DNA from: an uncultured Clostridia bacterium
Lineage (GTDB): Bacteria > Bacillota > Clostridia > Oscillospirales > Acutalibacteraceae
Assembly: GCA_946491705.1 (NCBI GenBank)
Contig: CAMLYM010000001.1
Coordinates: forward strand, 1 to 64,000
DNA: 64,000 bases
Reading direction: 5' to 3'
The position numbers and the translations under genes were made by a program. A model generated the notes under the pieces. That model was not told the origin of the DNA. It made no database searches and saw only the letters and a program-made list of their open reading frames with translations. Positions 41,336-50,239 of the stretch are shown here, piece by piece (the stretch's first letter is position 1; each line of letters opens with the position of its first letter).

Positions 41336-42075
41336 TCAAAAGCGTGTGGTTTTTGGTGCTGCTGCTGGGACACCTCTTGGGAGATTTTACCTTCCAGACG
41401 CCGTCTTTGGCCAAAAAGAAAGCGGACAACCTGTTTTACGTGCTGCTCCACGGCGGAATTTATGCCTTGTGCATGGCCGGTGTCCTGGTGGCTGCGTTTC
41501 CCTTTTCCTTTGCGCTTCTCTATGTGGGCCTTTTGGCCGCTTTGACCCATCTGGCGGTGGATTTGGTGAAGTTTTTCCTGTCCCGGCAAAAGGAACTGGC
41601 TCAGACCCACGCCGCCGCCCTCTTTCTAGGGGACCAGGCGGCCCATCTTCTGATTCTGCTGGCTCTTTCCCTTTTCGTTGGGGATGGGACGCTTTCGCTG
41701 CGGACCTGGCCGGAACCGGTGGCGGCCAACCTCGCCTTTACCACCGGGGAGTTGCTTAAAGCGGCCCTCCTCCTTTTGCTGGCGGGCAAGCCGGCAAACC
41801 TGCTCTTTCTCACCCTGTTTCGCAAGTTTCGCCCCCAGAAGGACGGACAGGAGGAAGTGAAAAACGCGGGAGCCACCATCGGCACCCTGGAACGGATTGT
41901 CATGATGACCATGCTCTGCCTGGGGCAGTACGCGGCGGTGGGGCTGGTGCTCACCGCCAAATCCATCGCCCGGTATGACCGGATTTCCAAGGAGCCGAAA
42001 TTTGCCGAATACTATCTGTTGGGGACTCTGACGAGCCTTTTTTATTCGGTGGCCGCCGTTTTCCTGCTTTGGTAG
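41332..42075 (+). CDS. DUF3307 domain-containing membrane protein
   Basis: A 247-residue integral membrane protein with six to seven helices. The N-terminal GHLLGDFTFQTPSLAKKKA (histidine and aspartate in a membrane context) and LTHLAVDLVKFF are DUF3307 landmarks. The family commonly follows satD; its function is unknown. Start is GTG 41332 behind GGGAGGTGG, overlapping satD. The operon probably ends at the weak CCGCA/TGCGG hairpin near 42112. Confidence 0.85.
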   Translation: MIKSVWFLVLLLGHLLGDFTFQTPSLAKKKADNLFYVLLHGGIYALCMAGVLVAAFPFSFALLYVGLLAALTHLAVDLVKFFLSRQKELAQTHAAALFLGDQAAHLLILLALSLFVGDGTLSLRTWPEPVAANLAFTTGELLKAALLLLLAGKPANLLFLTLFRKFRPQKDGQEEVKNAGATIGTLERIVMMTMLCLGQYAAVGLVLTAKSIARYDRISKEPKFAEYYLLGTLTSLFYSVAAVFLLW

Positions 42076-42157
42076 GAGGGTGCGCGTTCCCGGCGGCTGT
42101 GTCGGCAAGAGACCCGCAGGCTTGCGGCTTTTAGCTGAAAAATTTTTACGGACTCCC

Positions 42158-42186
42158 TTGACAAAGGGGGCGGACGTGCATATAAT
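42158..42186 (+). promoter_or_regulatory. Consensus sigma-A promoter of the leu operon
   Basis: TTGACA (42158-42163), 17-base spacer, TATAAT (42181-42186): both hexamers are perfect. Confidence 0.92.
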
Positions 42187-42214
42187 AGGGTCAAATCAAA
42201 TATGATTTTCCAAA

Positions 42215-42489
42215 GACGTAGAAGGGAATAAGACACAGCTGAAGGCTTTCAGAGAACCGGCGGAAGGTGCGAGCCGGCAGCGGACGTTGTGTGTATAGCT
42301 CATCCCTGAGTTGCCCGTCTGAAACTCCTGTGGAGCAGTAGGAAGGGACGCTTGTGACGGCGTTATCGGTCAAGGCCTTGCTAGAGGCCGGTGAGGATGC
42401 GGGCAAACCGCATCGAAATAGGGTGGTACCGCGTAGAATGGTAATTCGACGCCCCTGTATGTGAGTGTTTCACATACAGGGGCTTTTTT
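42215..42489 (+). promoter_or_regulatory. T-box riboswitch, probably tRNA-Leu responsive
   Basis: A 270-base leader with the T-box AGGGTGGTACCGCG at 42420, the stem I region with GGAAGGTGCGAGCCGG, and a candidate specifier codon CTC (42299-42301) in the TAGCTCATCCCTGAG segment. It ends with a terminator of 14 pairs (GCCCCTGTATGTGA / TCACATACAGGGGC, 42451-42483) and TTTTTT. Uncharged tRNA-Leu should favour the antiterminator and switch on leuA. The specifier choice is less certain than the class. Confidence 0.93.
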
Positions 42490-42554
42490 GTACCCCAAAC
42501 CCCGTTGCTCTTTTTCACCGGCTGACAAACTGATATTTGAAAGGAGCATGTCCC

Positions 42555-44237
42555 ATGAAAGAAGCGTTTCGAAAGTACATTCCGTTCACTCCCGTCGACC
42601 TGCCCGACCGGCAGTGGCCGGGAAAGACTATCACCAAAGCTCCCATTTGGTGCTCGGTGGACCTGCGCGACGGCAACCAGGCGCTGGTCAATCCCATGAA
42701 CCTGCAGGAAAAGCTCAAGATGTTTCATACTCTGGTGGACGTGGGGTTCAAGGAGATTGAGGTGGGATTCCCGTCGGCGTCCGAGACGGAGTATGAAATT
42801 CTGCGTACTCTCATCGAAGAAAACCACATCCCCGACGACGTAACCATCCAGGTCCTGGTGCAGGCGCGGCCTCATCTCATCCGCAAAACCTTTGAGGCCA
42901 TCCGCGGTGCCAAGAACGTCATCGTCCATTTCTATAATTCCACCTCCACTCTGCAGCGCAAGGTGGTGTTCAAAAAGGATATGGCCGGCATCATCGACAT
43001 TGCGGTAGAAGGCGCCAGGCTCATCCGGGAGCTCACCCGGGAGATGGACGGTTCCGGCACCAACATTCGTTTTGAATATTCCCCCGAATCCTTTTCCGGC
43101 ACGGAAGGGGAAAACGCGGTGGCCATCTGCCAGCAGGTGCTAGAGGCCCTGGGCGCCACCCGGGAGAACAAGGTGATTTTGAACCTGCCCTCCACCGTAC
43201 AGATGAGCACGCCCAACGGCTTTGCCGATCAGGTGGAGTACTTTTGCCGCAACCTGCCCTGGCGGGACCGGGCCATTGTTTCCGTCCATCCCCACAACGA
43301 CCGGGGCACCGGCGTGGCGGACGCGGAGCTGGCGATGATGGCGGGGGCCGACCGGGTGGAAGGCACCCTGTTCGGCAACGGCGAGCGCACCGGCAATGTG
43401 GACATTGTGACGCTGGCTTTAAATATGTATACTCAGGGCGTGGACCCGGAGCTGGATTTCAGCAACATCAACGCCGTGCGGGAGGTCTATGAGGAATGCA
43501 CCAAGATGCCTGTCCACCAGCGCCATCCTTACGCGGGTGAGCTGGTTTTCACCGCCTTCTCCGGCTCCCATCAGGACGCCATCTCCAAGGGCAAGGCGTA
43601 TATGAAGGAGAGCGGCACCCCGTACTGGGAGGTTCCCTACCTGCCCATCGACCCAGCGGACATCGGCCGCCAGTACGAGCCGGTCATCCGCATCAATTCC
43701 CAGTCCGGCAAGGGCGGCGCCGCCTACGTCATGCAGGCGGAGTTTGGCTACAACCTGCCTAAAGAGATGCATCCGGAGTTCGGGCGCATCGTCAAGGCTG
43801 CCTGCGACGAGGCGGGCCGTGAGCTCAAGCCCCGGGAGATTTTTGATCTCTTCGAAAAGGAATACCTGGACATCCGCACCCCCTACCTGCTCAAGCGGCA
43901 TAAGATCAACCAGGAATCGGGCACCAACGGGGAGGCCGCCGTCTGCTTTGAGGGCGTGGTATCCTGCGAGGGCAAGGATATGGAGATCACCGGCCACGGC
44001 AACGGCCCCATCGACGCCTTCTTCAATGCCATCCAGCAAATCGGCGTGGAGGGCTACCAGTTTATTTCCTACCATGAGCACGCCATCTCCAAAGGGTCTG
44101 ATTCCAAGGCCATCGCCTACATTCATTTAAAGAACCCGGCCGGCGAGGACGTGTTCGGCGTGGGCGTCGCCAGCAACATCAACATCGCCTCCATTCGGGG
44201 CGTGTTGTGCGCCATCAACCGCTCGGTATCCAAATAA
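42555..44237 (+). CDS. leuA: 2-isopropylmalate synthase (long type)
   Basis: A 560-residue DRE-TIM metallolyase that condenses acetyl-CoA with 2-oxoisovalerate, the first committed step of leucine synthesis. SVDLRDGNQALVNP holds the metal and catalytic arginine-aspartate, HPHNDRGTG the metal histidines, and the C-terminal part (about 430-560) is the LeuA dimer/regulatory domain. The length and the N-terminal FTPVDLPDRQWP place it in the long subfamily also found in fungi and actinobacteria. AAAGGAG precedes ATG 42555. Feedback inhibition by leucine is expected from the C-terminal domain. Confidence 0.95.
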   Translation: MKEAFRKYIPFTPVDLPDRQWPGKTITKAPIWCSVDLRDGNQALVNPMNLQEKLKMFHTLVDVGFKEIEVGFPSASETEYEILRTLIEENHIPDDVTIQVLVQARPHLIRKTFEAIRGAKNVIVHFYNSTSTLQRKVVFKKDMAGIIDIAVEGARLIRELTREMDGSGTNIRFEYSPESFSGTEGENAVAICQQVLEALGATRENKVILNLPSTVQMSTPNGFADQVEYFCRNLPWRDRAIVSVHPHNDRGTGVADAELAMMAGADRVEGTLFGNGERTGNVDIVTLALNMYTQGVDPELDFSNINAVREVYEECTKMPVHQRHPYAGELVFTAFSGSHQDAISKGKAYMKESGTPYWEVPYLPIDPADIGRQYEPVIRINSQSGKGGAAYVMQAEFGYNLPKEMHPEFGRIVKAACDEAGRELKPREIFDLFEKEYLDIRTPYLLKRHKINQESGTNGEAAVCFEGVVSCEGKDMEITGHGNGPIDAFFNAIQQIGVEGYQFISYHEHAISKGSDSKAIAYIHLKNPAGEDVFGVGVASNINIASIRGVLCAINRSVSK

Positions 44238-44375
44238 GGCGCCCGCAGGTGCGGGGACCCAGCTAAAGGCTCATTGCCTGCGGCGCACGGCCGTACCGCA
44301 GGCATAGCGACGTCTGTCCACCTCCTTTTCGGCGGACAGGCCGGTACATATTATAATAAAGGTGTGGTTTCATCC

Positions 44376-45449
44376 ATGAAAAACTATCAGGTGGTGCTCC
44401 TGAAAGGAGACGGAATTGGTCCGGAGATCGTCCGGGAAGCGGTCAAGGTTCTGGACAAAACGGCGCAGAAATTCCGCTTTGGCGTGACCTATACCGACGC
44501 CCTCTTAGGCGGCGCGGCCATTGACCAGACCGGCGTTCCGCTTCCAAAGGAAACGGTGGAGCTCTGCAACCAGGCCGACGCGGTGCTTCTGGGCGCTGTG
44601 GGAGGCCCGAAATGGGAGACGCTTCCCGGCAACCTGCGTCCGGAGGCGGGGCTTCTGGGCATCCGTTCGGCCATGGGCCTGTTCGCGAACCTGCGCCCGG
44701 CGAAGATCTTTGCTCCCCTGCGCGCGTCCTCTCCCCTGCGCGGCGATATCATCGGTGAGGACCTGGACATTCTGGTGGTGCGGGAGCTTACCGGCGGCAT
44801 TTACTTCGGCGAGCGGGGCCGCCGGGAGGTAAACGGCCAGCCGGCCGCCTACGATACCGAGCAGTATACCGTCCCCGAAATCGAGCGCATCGCCCGGGTA
44901 GGGTTCGACTCCGCCCGCAAGCGGGGCAAGAAGCTCTGCTCGGTGGATAAGGCCAACGTCCTGGAGGCCTCTCGTCTGTGGCGGGAAACAGTCATCCGCA
45001 TCAGCGCGGAGTACCCGGACGTGGAGCTTTCCCACATGTATGTGGACAACTGCGCCATGCAGCTGGTGCGCAACCCCAAGCAGTTCGACGTAATCGTCAC
45101 CAACAACATTTTCGGTGACATTCTTTCCGACGAAGCCTCCATGATCAGCGGCTCCATCGGTATGCTCGCCTCTGCCAGCCTGGGCAGCGGCAAAAACGGC
45201 CTTTTTGAACCCATTCACGGTTCTGCGCCGGACATTGCCGGCCAAGGCATCGCAAATCCCCTGGCCACCATCCTGTCGGTGTCCATGCTGCTGCGCTATT
45301 CCCTGGAGGAACCTCAGGCGGCCGACGCCATCGAGGCGGCGGTGGCGAAGGTACTCGACGAAGGCTACCGCACGCCCGATATCTTTACCGAAGGCGGCAA
45401 GAAGGTCGATACCGCTCAGATGGGCGATTTGGTCGCGGCCTGTATTTAA
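44376..45449 (+). CDS. leuB: 3-isopropylmalate dehydrogenase
   Basis: A 357-residue NAD-dependent decarboxylating dehydrogenase (step three of leucine synthesis). [45 protein letters not shown]-type sequence ([13 protein letters not shown]) and [15 protein letters not shown] are intact. It follows leuA by 138 bases containing two hairpins (TGCCTGCGG/CCGCAGGCA at 44275-44304 and a CTGTCC/GGACAG stem near 44314), which may set relative expression. leuC and leuD are absent from the window. Confidence 0.95.
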   Translation: MKNYQVVLLKGDGIGPEIVREAVKVLDKTAQKFRFGVTYTDALLGGAAIDQTGVPLPKETVELCNQADAVLLGAVGGPKWETLPGNLRPEAGLLGIRSAMGLFANLRPAKIFAPLRASSPLRGDIIGEDLDILVVRELTGGIYFGERGRREVNGQPAAYDTEQYTVPEIERIARVGFDSARKRGKKLCSVDKANVLEASRLWRETVIRISAEYPDVELSHMYVDNCAMQLVRNPKQFDVIVTNNIFGDILSDEASMISGSIGMLASASLGSGKNGLFEPIHGSAPDIAGQGIANPLATILSVSMLLRYSLEEPQAADAIEAAVAKVLDEGYRTPDIFTEGGKKVDTAQMGDLVAACI

Positions 45450-45462
45450 CTTATATTACGTC

Positions 45463-45509
45463 AAAAGAAACCGGCCGCACACAGGTGCCTGTGCGGCCGG
45501 TTTTCTTTT
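45463..45509 (+). terminator. leu operon terminator
   Basis: AAAAGAAACCGGCCGCACA pairs nearly perfectly with TGTGCGGCCGGTTTTCTTTT, 13 bases after the leuB stop. Confidence 0.9.
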
Positions 45510-45653
45510 GACAGACGACGGCGAAAAAGGATACCCTATCGTCTTTTTGTGAATGTTTTACACGCTCGCGAAGATAAAACCCGGTTTGGCCTTCCGGAAC
45601 TATAAAATAGCGGTTTTTTTGTATGAATATTTTGCCATGTCAAAAAATCGAAT

Positions 45654-45829
45654 AAAAAAGCCGCCCGGTTGCAGGCGGCAAAGAAATAACGTTTGGTACT
45701 TGCGGCGCACGCGCATGAAGGACAAGGCGGCGAAGAGCCCCCTTGGCTGCGTCCGTTTTCAAAAAGGCGTCTGCCCGGCAGAAGCGAACAGCAAAAAAGT
45801 GGCGGGGATTTCGGAATCTCCGTCACTTT
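45654..45829 (-). terminator. Two tandem terminators downstream of the abrB-like gene
   Basis: Read on the minus strand, AAAGTGACGGAGATT/AATCCCCGCCACTTT with a TTTTTT tail (45793-45829) comes first, and GCCGCC/GGCGGC with TTTTTTATT (45654-45679) second. Just after the abrB stop is a third hairpin (GGCAAAGCCT/AGGCTTTGCC, 45865-45892). The 45510-45894 interval shows no gene that I can support. Confidence 0.7.
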
Positions 45830-45894
45830 CTTGATAACAGGGAAGAGGTTGGACCAAACTCTTTGGCAAAGCCTTATGTAGGAGGCTTTGCCAC

Positions 45895-46143
45895 TTATTT
45901 CGTGCGTTCGGTGAGTTCCTTGATACAGTTCGGGCAGATGTTGCGGCCCTTGTAGTTGATGATGTCTCTCGCGTCATTGCAAAAGATGCAAGCCGGCTCA
46001 TATCTCTTGAGGATGATGCTGCCGCCATCCACGAAAATCTCCAGCGGATCCTTTTCGTTGATGTCCAGCGTGCGGCGGAGTTCGATGGGAAGGACGATAC
46101 GGCCCAGCTCATCGACTTTGCGGACGATACCAGTAGATTTCAT
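45895..46143 (-). CDS. AbrB/SpoVT-family transition-state regulator with C-terminal zinc-ribbon-like motif
   Basis: An 82-residue regulator. Residues 1-50 (KSTGIVRKVDELGRIVLPIE LRR) form the swapped-hairpin AbrB DNA-binding fold; the C-terminus has CIFCND and CPNC, a likely zinc knuckle common in clostridial AbrB proteins. Such proteins repress stationary-phase and sporulation genes during growth. AAGGGGG precedes ATG 46143. It has its own promoter and a palindrome in its leader, and stands back-to-back with the spmAB operon. Confidence 0.9.
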   Translation of the reverse strand: MKSTGIVRKVDELGRIVLPIELRRTLDINEKDPLEIFVDGGSIILKRYEPACIFCNDARDIINYKGRNICPNCIKELTERTK

Positions 46144-46163
46144 AAATGCTGCCCCCTTATATT

Positions 46164-46219
46164 GATAGGTTAAAATCCTATCTTGTCTTCATAATAATAA
46201 TATTTTCCATAGATGTCAA
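46164..46219 (-). promoter_or_regulatory. abrB-like gene promoter and leader palindrome
   Basis: TTGACA (46214-46219), 17-base spacer, TATTAT (46191-46196) on the minus strand. The odd palindrome GATAGG-TTAAAAT-CCTATC (46164-46182) follows the start site, a good place for autorepression. The surrounding 46144-46440 is strongly AT-rich, as AbrB-type targets often are. Confidence 0.65.
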
Positions 46220-46466
46220 CCGAAAATCTTATATTAATTGATAATAGTTTAAATTTCTCTCGAGATTGTTAAATAAATAACAAAACAGTGCGTCGAAATT
46301 ACTCGAAATTGGAAAGATTATGACTAAATTGTGAGGAAAAATTACTTCATACAAATCAATATTTTAAGTTGTATCTACAAATGATTTTAGGATAAAGTTT
46401 CCAAAAGCCAGCATTCCCAGATTTAGGATGATAAAGGAATGAATTTCCGCCGCCTTTCATATACAT

Positions 46467-46494
46467 GCAAATGGACGGTTTCTTTGCATACATC
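46467..46494 (+). promoter_or_regulatory. Candidate sigma-E promoter of spmAB
   Basis: GCAAATG (46467-46473), 13 bases, CATACATC (46487-46494) resemble the mother-cell sigma-E boxes (-35 near GCATATT, -10 near CATACAAT). spmAB is under sigma-E control in Bacillus, which supports the reading. Confidence 0.45.
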
Positions 46495-46537
46495 TCTGCA
46501 CAAAGGCCTCCAAAACCATGGAAGGGAATGGGCGCGT

Positions 46538-47122
46538 ATGCTCAATTATATATGGGCGGGCCTGATGGTGCTGTCGGTGGTGTTCGGCATCTGCAACGGC
46601 CGCATGAGCGAGGTGTCCGCCGCCATCATGAGCGGCGGCGGGAAGGCGGTGGAACTGACGCTGGGCCTCCTGGGTGCCATGTGCTTCTGGGGCGGGATCA
46701 TGAACGTGGCGGATAAAGCGGGGGTAACCGCCCGGATCAGCCGGCTCATCAGTCCCATCACCAAACGCATCTTCAAAGGAATGGACCCCAAAAGCGCCCC
46801 TGCTAAGGCCATCTCCATGAATATCACCGCAAATCTTCTGGGCCTGGGAAACGCCGCTACCCCTTTGGGGCTGAAGGCTATGCGGGAAATGCAGAGGGAG
46901 AACAAGGTGCCCGAACGGGCCACCAAGCATATGATTTTCTTTGTGGTGCTCAACACCGCCTCCATCCAGCTGATCCCCACTACCGTGGCGGTGCTGCGCG
47001 GGAACTACGGCGCCGCCTCACCCATGGACATTCTGCCGGCGGTGTGGATCACCAGTATCGTCTCCTTGACCGCCGGCCTGGTGACCGCCTGGCTCTTAGG
47101 ACGGTTCGAACGGAAAAAATAG
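46538..47122 (+). CDS. spmA: Spore maturation protein A, nucleoside-recognition (Gate) domain
   Basis: A 194-residue membrane protein with several helices and the motif LGLGNAATPLGLKAM of the nucleoside-recognition/gate family. SpmA and SpmB are needed for spore core dehydration. An in-frame stretch upstream from 46439 has no ribosome binding site; ATG 46538 follows GGAAGGGAA. It is 30 bases before spmB. Confidence 0.92.
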   Translation: MLNYIWAGLMVLSVVFGICNGRMSEVSAAIMSGGGKAVELTLGLLGAMCFWGGIMNVADKAGVTARISRLISPITKRIFKGMDPKSAPAKAISMNITANLLGLGNAATPLGLKAMREMQRENKVPERATKHMIFFVVLNTASIQLIPTTVAVLRGNYGAASPMDILPAVWITSIVSLTAGLVTAWLLGRFERKK

Positions 47123-47152
47123 ACGCACGCCGGCAGAGCGAGGAGGAGAATC

Positions 47153-47677
47153 ATGGCACAGCTGAGCGATTATCTTCTTCCCATCCTGGTTGGGGCGGCG
47201 GTGCTGTTCGCCTTGTTTAAGGGAGTCGCATCCTTCGACGTGTTCGGCGGCGGCGCCAAGGAAGGCTTCGAGACCACCATTAAACTGCTGCCTACCCTGG
47301 TAGGGCTGATTACCGCAGTGGAAATGTTCAAAGCGTCGGGCGGCCTCGACGTGCTGGTGCACGCCTTGTCTCCGGTGGCGCGGGCGCTGGGTCTGCCCCA
47401 GGAGGTTATGCCTCTCGCGCTGCTGCGCCCCATATCGGGGGGCGGATCCCTGGCCATATTGGAGAGCATCTTTCAGGACAATGCGCCCGACTCCTTCGCC
47501 GGCCGGGTGGCATCGGTGATGATGGGATCCACGGAAACCACCTTTTACGCCGTAGCCGCCTATTTCGGCGCGGTGGGCGTCAAGCAGATCCGCTATACCG
47601 TGCCCGCAGCGCTGACTGCGGACCTGGTGGGGTTTGTCATGAGTGCGCTGACCGTTCGCCTGCTTTTTGGCGTATAG
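47153..47677 (+). CDS. spmB: Spore maturation protein B, nucleoside-recognition domain
   Basis: A 174-residue membrane partner of SpmA. FKGVASFDVFGGGAKEGFET, RPISGGGSLAILESIFQDN and MMGSTETTFYAVAAYFGAV are the family signatures. AGGAGGAG precedes the start. The order spmA-spmB-pseudouridine synthase equals that in Bacillus. Confidence 0.93.
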   Translation: MAQLSDYLLPILVGAAVLFALFKGVASFDVFGGGAKEGFETTIKLLPTLVGLITAVEMFKASGGLDVLVHALSPVARALGLPQEVMPLALLRPISGGGSLAILESIFQDNAPDSFAGRVASVMMGSTETTFYAVAAYFGAVGVKQIRYTVPAALTADLVGFVMSALTVRLLFGV

Positions 47678-47751
47678 GGATTGACGAGGCGGGGGCAGAC
47701 ACGTACAATATACCTATTATATATCCACTCAATTGGAATAGGAGGCGTCTT

Positions 47752-48495
47752 ATGGCAGTGATACGGCTGGACCGTATGCTTTCCGGACAGGGCGTATGCA
47801 GCCGAAGGGAAGCGGGAATGCTGGTCCGCAAGGGAGCGGTTGCGGTAAACGGCCGGACGGCCCGCAATCCCGAACAAAAGGTGGACCCGTGTGAGGACGT
47901 GGTGGCGGTGAACGGCCAGCCTCTTATTTATAAGGAGTACCTTTATATTTTGCTCAATAAGCCGAAGGGGGTGGTGAGCGCCAGCAGCGACCCCAGGCAA
48001 AGGACCGTGCTCGACCTGCTGCCCGCCTCTTTGCGCCGCCGTGGCCTATTCCCGGTGGGCAGGCTCGACAAGGACACCACTGGCCTGCTGCTCATCACCG
48101 ACGACGGGGATTTTGCCCACAAGCTCATGTCCCCCAAAAAAGAGGTATACAAAACCTATGCGGCAAAGCTGGACGGGCCTGTGGGAAAAAGGGAAGCGGA
48201 AGCTTTCGCCCGGGGGCTGATTTTGAAGGACGGCACTCCATGCCGCCCGGCGGTTCTCCTTCTGCCCGGGGACGGTTCGAACACCGCTACCGTGCGCATC
48301 TGCGAAGGGATGTACCATCAGGTCAAGCGCATGTTTGAAGCGGTGGGACGACAGGTGGTGGAACTGCACCGTACGGCCATCGGAAATTTTACGTTGGAAA
48401 ACGAGCTGCCAAGCGGAAAATGCCGGGAATTGACGGAAGAAGAGATAGCGTTGCTGCGAAAAAATGCGCAGGACAGCGAAAAGGAAATCTGTTGA
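47752..48495 (+). CDS. rsuA: 16S rRNA pseudouridine synthase, RsuA family
   Basis: A 247-residue enzyme with an N-terminal S4 RNA-binding domain (RLDRMLSGQGVCSRREAGMLV) and a catalytic domain whose GRLDKDTTGLLLITDDG holds the nucleophile aspartate. CEGMYHQVKRMFEAVGRQVVELHR is closer to RsuA (16S position 516) than to RluB, though RluB activity cannot be excluded. TAGGAGG precedes ATG 47752. A separate TATTAT box may drive it. Confidence 0.88.
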   Translation: MAVIRLDRMLSGQGVCSRREAGMLVRKGAVAVNGRTARNPEQKVDPCEDVVAVNGQPLIYKEYLYILLNKPKGVVSASSDPRQRTVLDLLPASLRRRGLFPVGRLDKDTTGLLLITDDGDFAHKLMSPKKEVYKTYAAKLDGPVGKREAEAFARGLILKDGTPCRPAVLLLPGDGSNTATVRICEGMYHQVKRMFEAVGRQVVELHRTAIGNFTLENELPSGKCRELTEEEIALLRKNAQDSEKEIC

Positions 48496-48737
48496 AAATC
48501 CATAAGAAATCAAAATGCATTTTGACCGGGAGCAAAAAAAGGTTCGTGAAATCGTCTTAAAAAGAAACAAAAATATGTACGTTTTTTGAACTGCTGGGCG
48601 TTTTACATAATCCTCAAAAGCAAAGTTTGGGTAATTAATGACTGTTCTTCGCTTCGAGTTTCTGATATAGTATTATACACAGAGTGATGCCGAATACGAG
48701 CAATTCGAACCACAATACAACTCAGGAGGCTATTAAA

Positions 48738-49850
48738 ATGGCAGGTTTATCACTAAAGAACATTTACAAGATTTACTCGGGCAATGTCACAGCGGTTTCT
48801 GACTTTAATCTTGAAATTGAGGATAAGGAATTTATCATCCTTGTCGGTCCTTCCGGCTGTGGTAAGTCCACCACCCTGCGTATGATCGCGGGTCTGGAGG
48901 AAATCAGCAAGGGCGAACTCTACATCGGTGACCGTCTGGTCAACAACGTTCCTCCGAAGGATCGCGATATCGCGATGGTGTTCCAGAACTACGCCCTGTA
49001 TCCCCACATGACCGTGTTTGACAACATGGCGTTCGGCCTGAAGCTGCGCAAGGTTCCGAAGGATCAGATCAAGCGCCGCGTGGAAGAGGCCGCCCGCATC
49101 CTGGATATCTCTCACCTGCTCGACCGTAAGCCGAAGGCGCTCTCCGGCGGTCAGCGTCAGCGTGTTGCTCTGGGTCGTGCCATCGTGCGTGAGCCGAAGG
49201 TCTTCCTGCTTGACGAACCGTTGTCCAACTTGGACGCCAAGCTGCGTGCGCAGATGCGTACCGAGCTTGCCAAGCTTCATAAGAGACTGGGCACCACCTT
49301 CATTTACGTTACTCATGACCAGACCGAAGCTATGACCATGGGCGACCGCATTGTGGTTATGAAGGATGGTCTGATTCAGCAGGTCGATACTCCGCAAAAC
49401 CTGTACGACAAGCCCTGCAACATGTTCGTTGCCGGCTTCATCGGTTCTCCCCAGATGAACAACATCGACGTGGTCATCGAGAAGAAGGGCAACGATTACT
49501 TTGCCAAGTTCGCCAACTACGCCATCAAGCTGCCGGCGAACAAGTCCGAAGGCGGTAAGCTGGATGCTTACATCGGCAAGGAAGTGGTCATGGGCATCCG
49601 TCCGGAGCATATTAAGGACGAAGACCTGCACATCGAGGACAATCCCGATGGCATCGTGAACGCTGATGTGGAAGTGACCGAGCTGATGGGCGCTGAGATT
49701 TACCTCTACGTGACCCTGGCTGGTACTCCTATGATCTGCCGCGTGGCTCCGACTTCCACTGCGAAGACCGGCGAGTCTGTTAAGCTGGCGATCGACACCA
49801 CCAAGATCCACCTCTTCGACAAAGAGACCGAGAGAACCATCACCAACTAA
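48738..49850 (+). CDS. Sugar ABC transporter ATP-binding protein, UgpC/MsmK type, orphan
   Basis: A 370-residue ATPase with Walker [10 protein letters not shown], signature LSGGQRQR, Walker [14 protein letters not shown]-loop [13 protein letters not shown] and a C-terminal TOBE regulatory domain (about 240-370). It is of the class that energises multiple-sugar and glycerol-phosphate importers. No permease or binding protein is nearby, so it is probably the shared ATPase for several sugar ABC systems, as MsmK is in streptococci. AGGAGG precedes ATG 48738. Codon use (GTT, CGT-rich) differs from its GC-rich neighbours and suggests high expression. Its 240-base upstream gap has a TATTAT-like box at 48671 without a firm -35. 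Confidence 0.92.
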   Translation: MAGLSLKNIYKIYSGNVTAVSDFNLEIEDKEFIILVGPSGCGKSTTLRMIAGLEEISKGELYIGDRLVNNVPPKDRDIAMVFQNYALYPHMTVFDNMAFGLKLRKVPKDQIKRRVEEAARILDISHLLDRKPKALSGGQRQRVALGRAIVREPKVFLLDEPLSNLDAKLRAQMRTELAKLHKRLGTTFIYVTHDQTEAMTMGDRIVVMKDGLIQQVDTPQNLYDKPCNMFVAGFIGSPQMNNIDVVIEKKGNDYFAKFANYAIKLPANKSEGGKLDAYIGKEVVMGIRPEHIKDEDLHIEDNPDGIVNADVEVTELMGAEIYLYVTLAGTPMICRVAPTSTAKTGESVKLAIDTTKIHLFDKETERTITN

Positions 49851-49866
49851 TTGGATTTTGAGCCAT

Positions 49867-49903
49867 AAAAAACCGCTGTGGGTTTTCCCACAGCGGTTTT
49901 TTT
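49867..49903 (+). terminator. Terminator of the orphan ABC ATPase gene
   Basis: AAAAAACCGCTGTGGG, loop TTTT, CCCACAGCGGTTTTTTT; perfect stem 17 bases after the stop. The following 49904-50239 holds only a promoter and AT-rich sequence. Confidence 0.93.
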
Positions 49904-50123
49904 CGTGGAAGCCGGGCGCGGGCATCAAGGAGAGAAACCAGCCGGAGAGGTAGGCTTGACTCGAGGATCATATGAAAGCCAGAGCATGGTTGCCTTATGG
50001 ATTAAACAGGAAAAGAATATGGCATACTATATAAAAATCTGTACAATTAGAAAGAGGTTTTCTCCGTTGTTTTTCCTCATTCCGCTAAATTGTTACCATT
50101 TTGAAACTTTTATCGTGGAATTG

Positions 50124-50152
50124 TTGCAAAGAGTCTCAAATTTGTGTAGAAT
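50124..50152 (+). promoter_or_regulatory. Promoter of the CdaR/PucR-type regulator gene
   Basis: TTGCAA (50124-50129), 17-base spacer, TAGAAT (50147-50152), 88 bases before the start codon. Confidence 0.6.
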
Positions 50153-50239
50153 AAGCTTAATGATCGAAAAAGAGTGGGAAGAAATCTGACATTTTGTTCG
50201 ATTTGTTTTGGGTAATGTAAATATAGGAGGGAATTTGAT

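Noticed and set aside
45536-45834. Small frames on both strands between leuB and the abrB-like gene
   Set aside because: No ribosome binding sites; they run through terminator hairpins.
49970-50040. A 20-codon frame starting ATG after GAGGATCAT upstream of the CdaR/PucR-type gene
   Set aside because: Weak start signal and no hairpin or coupling to support a leader peptide.
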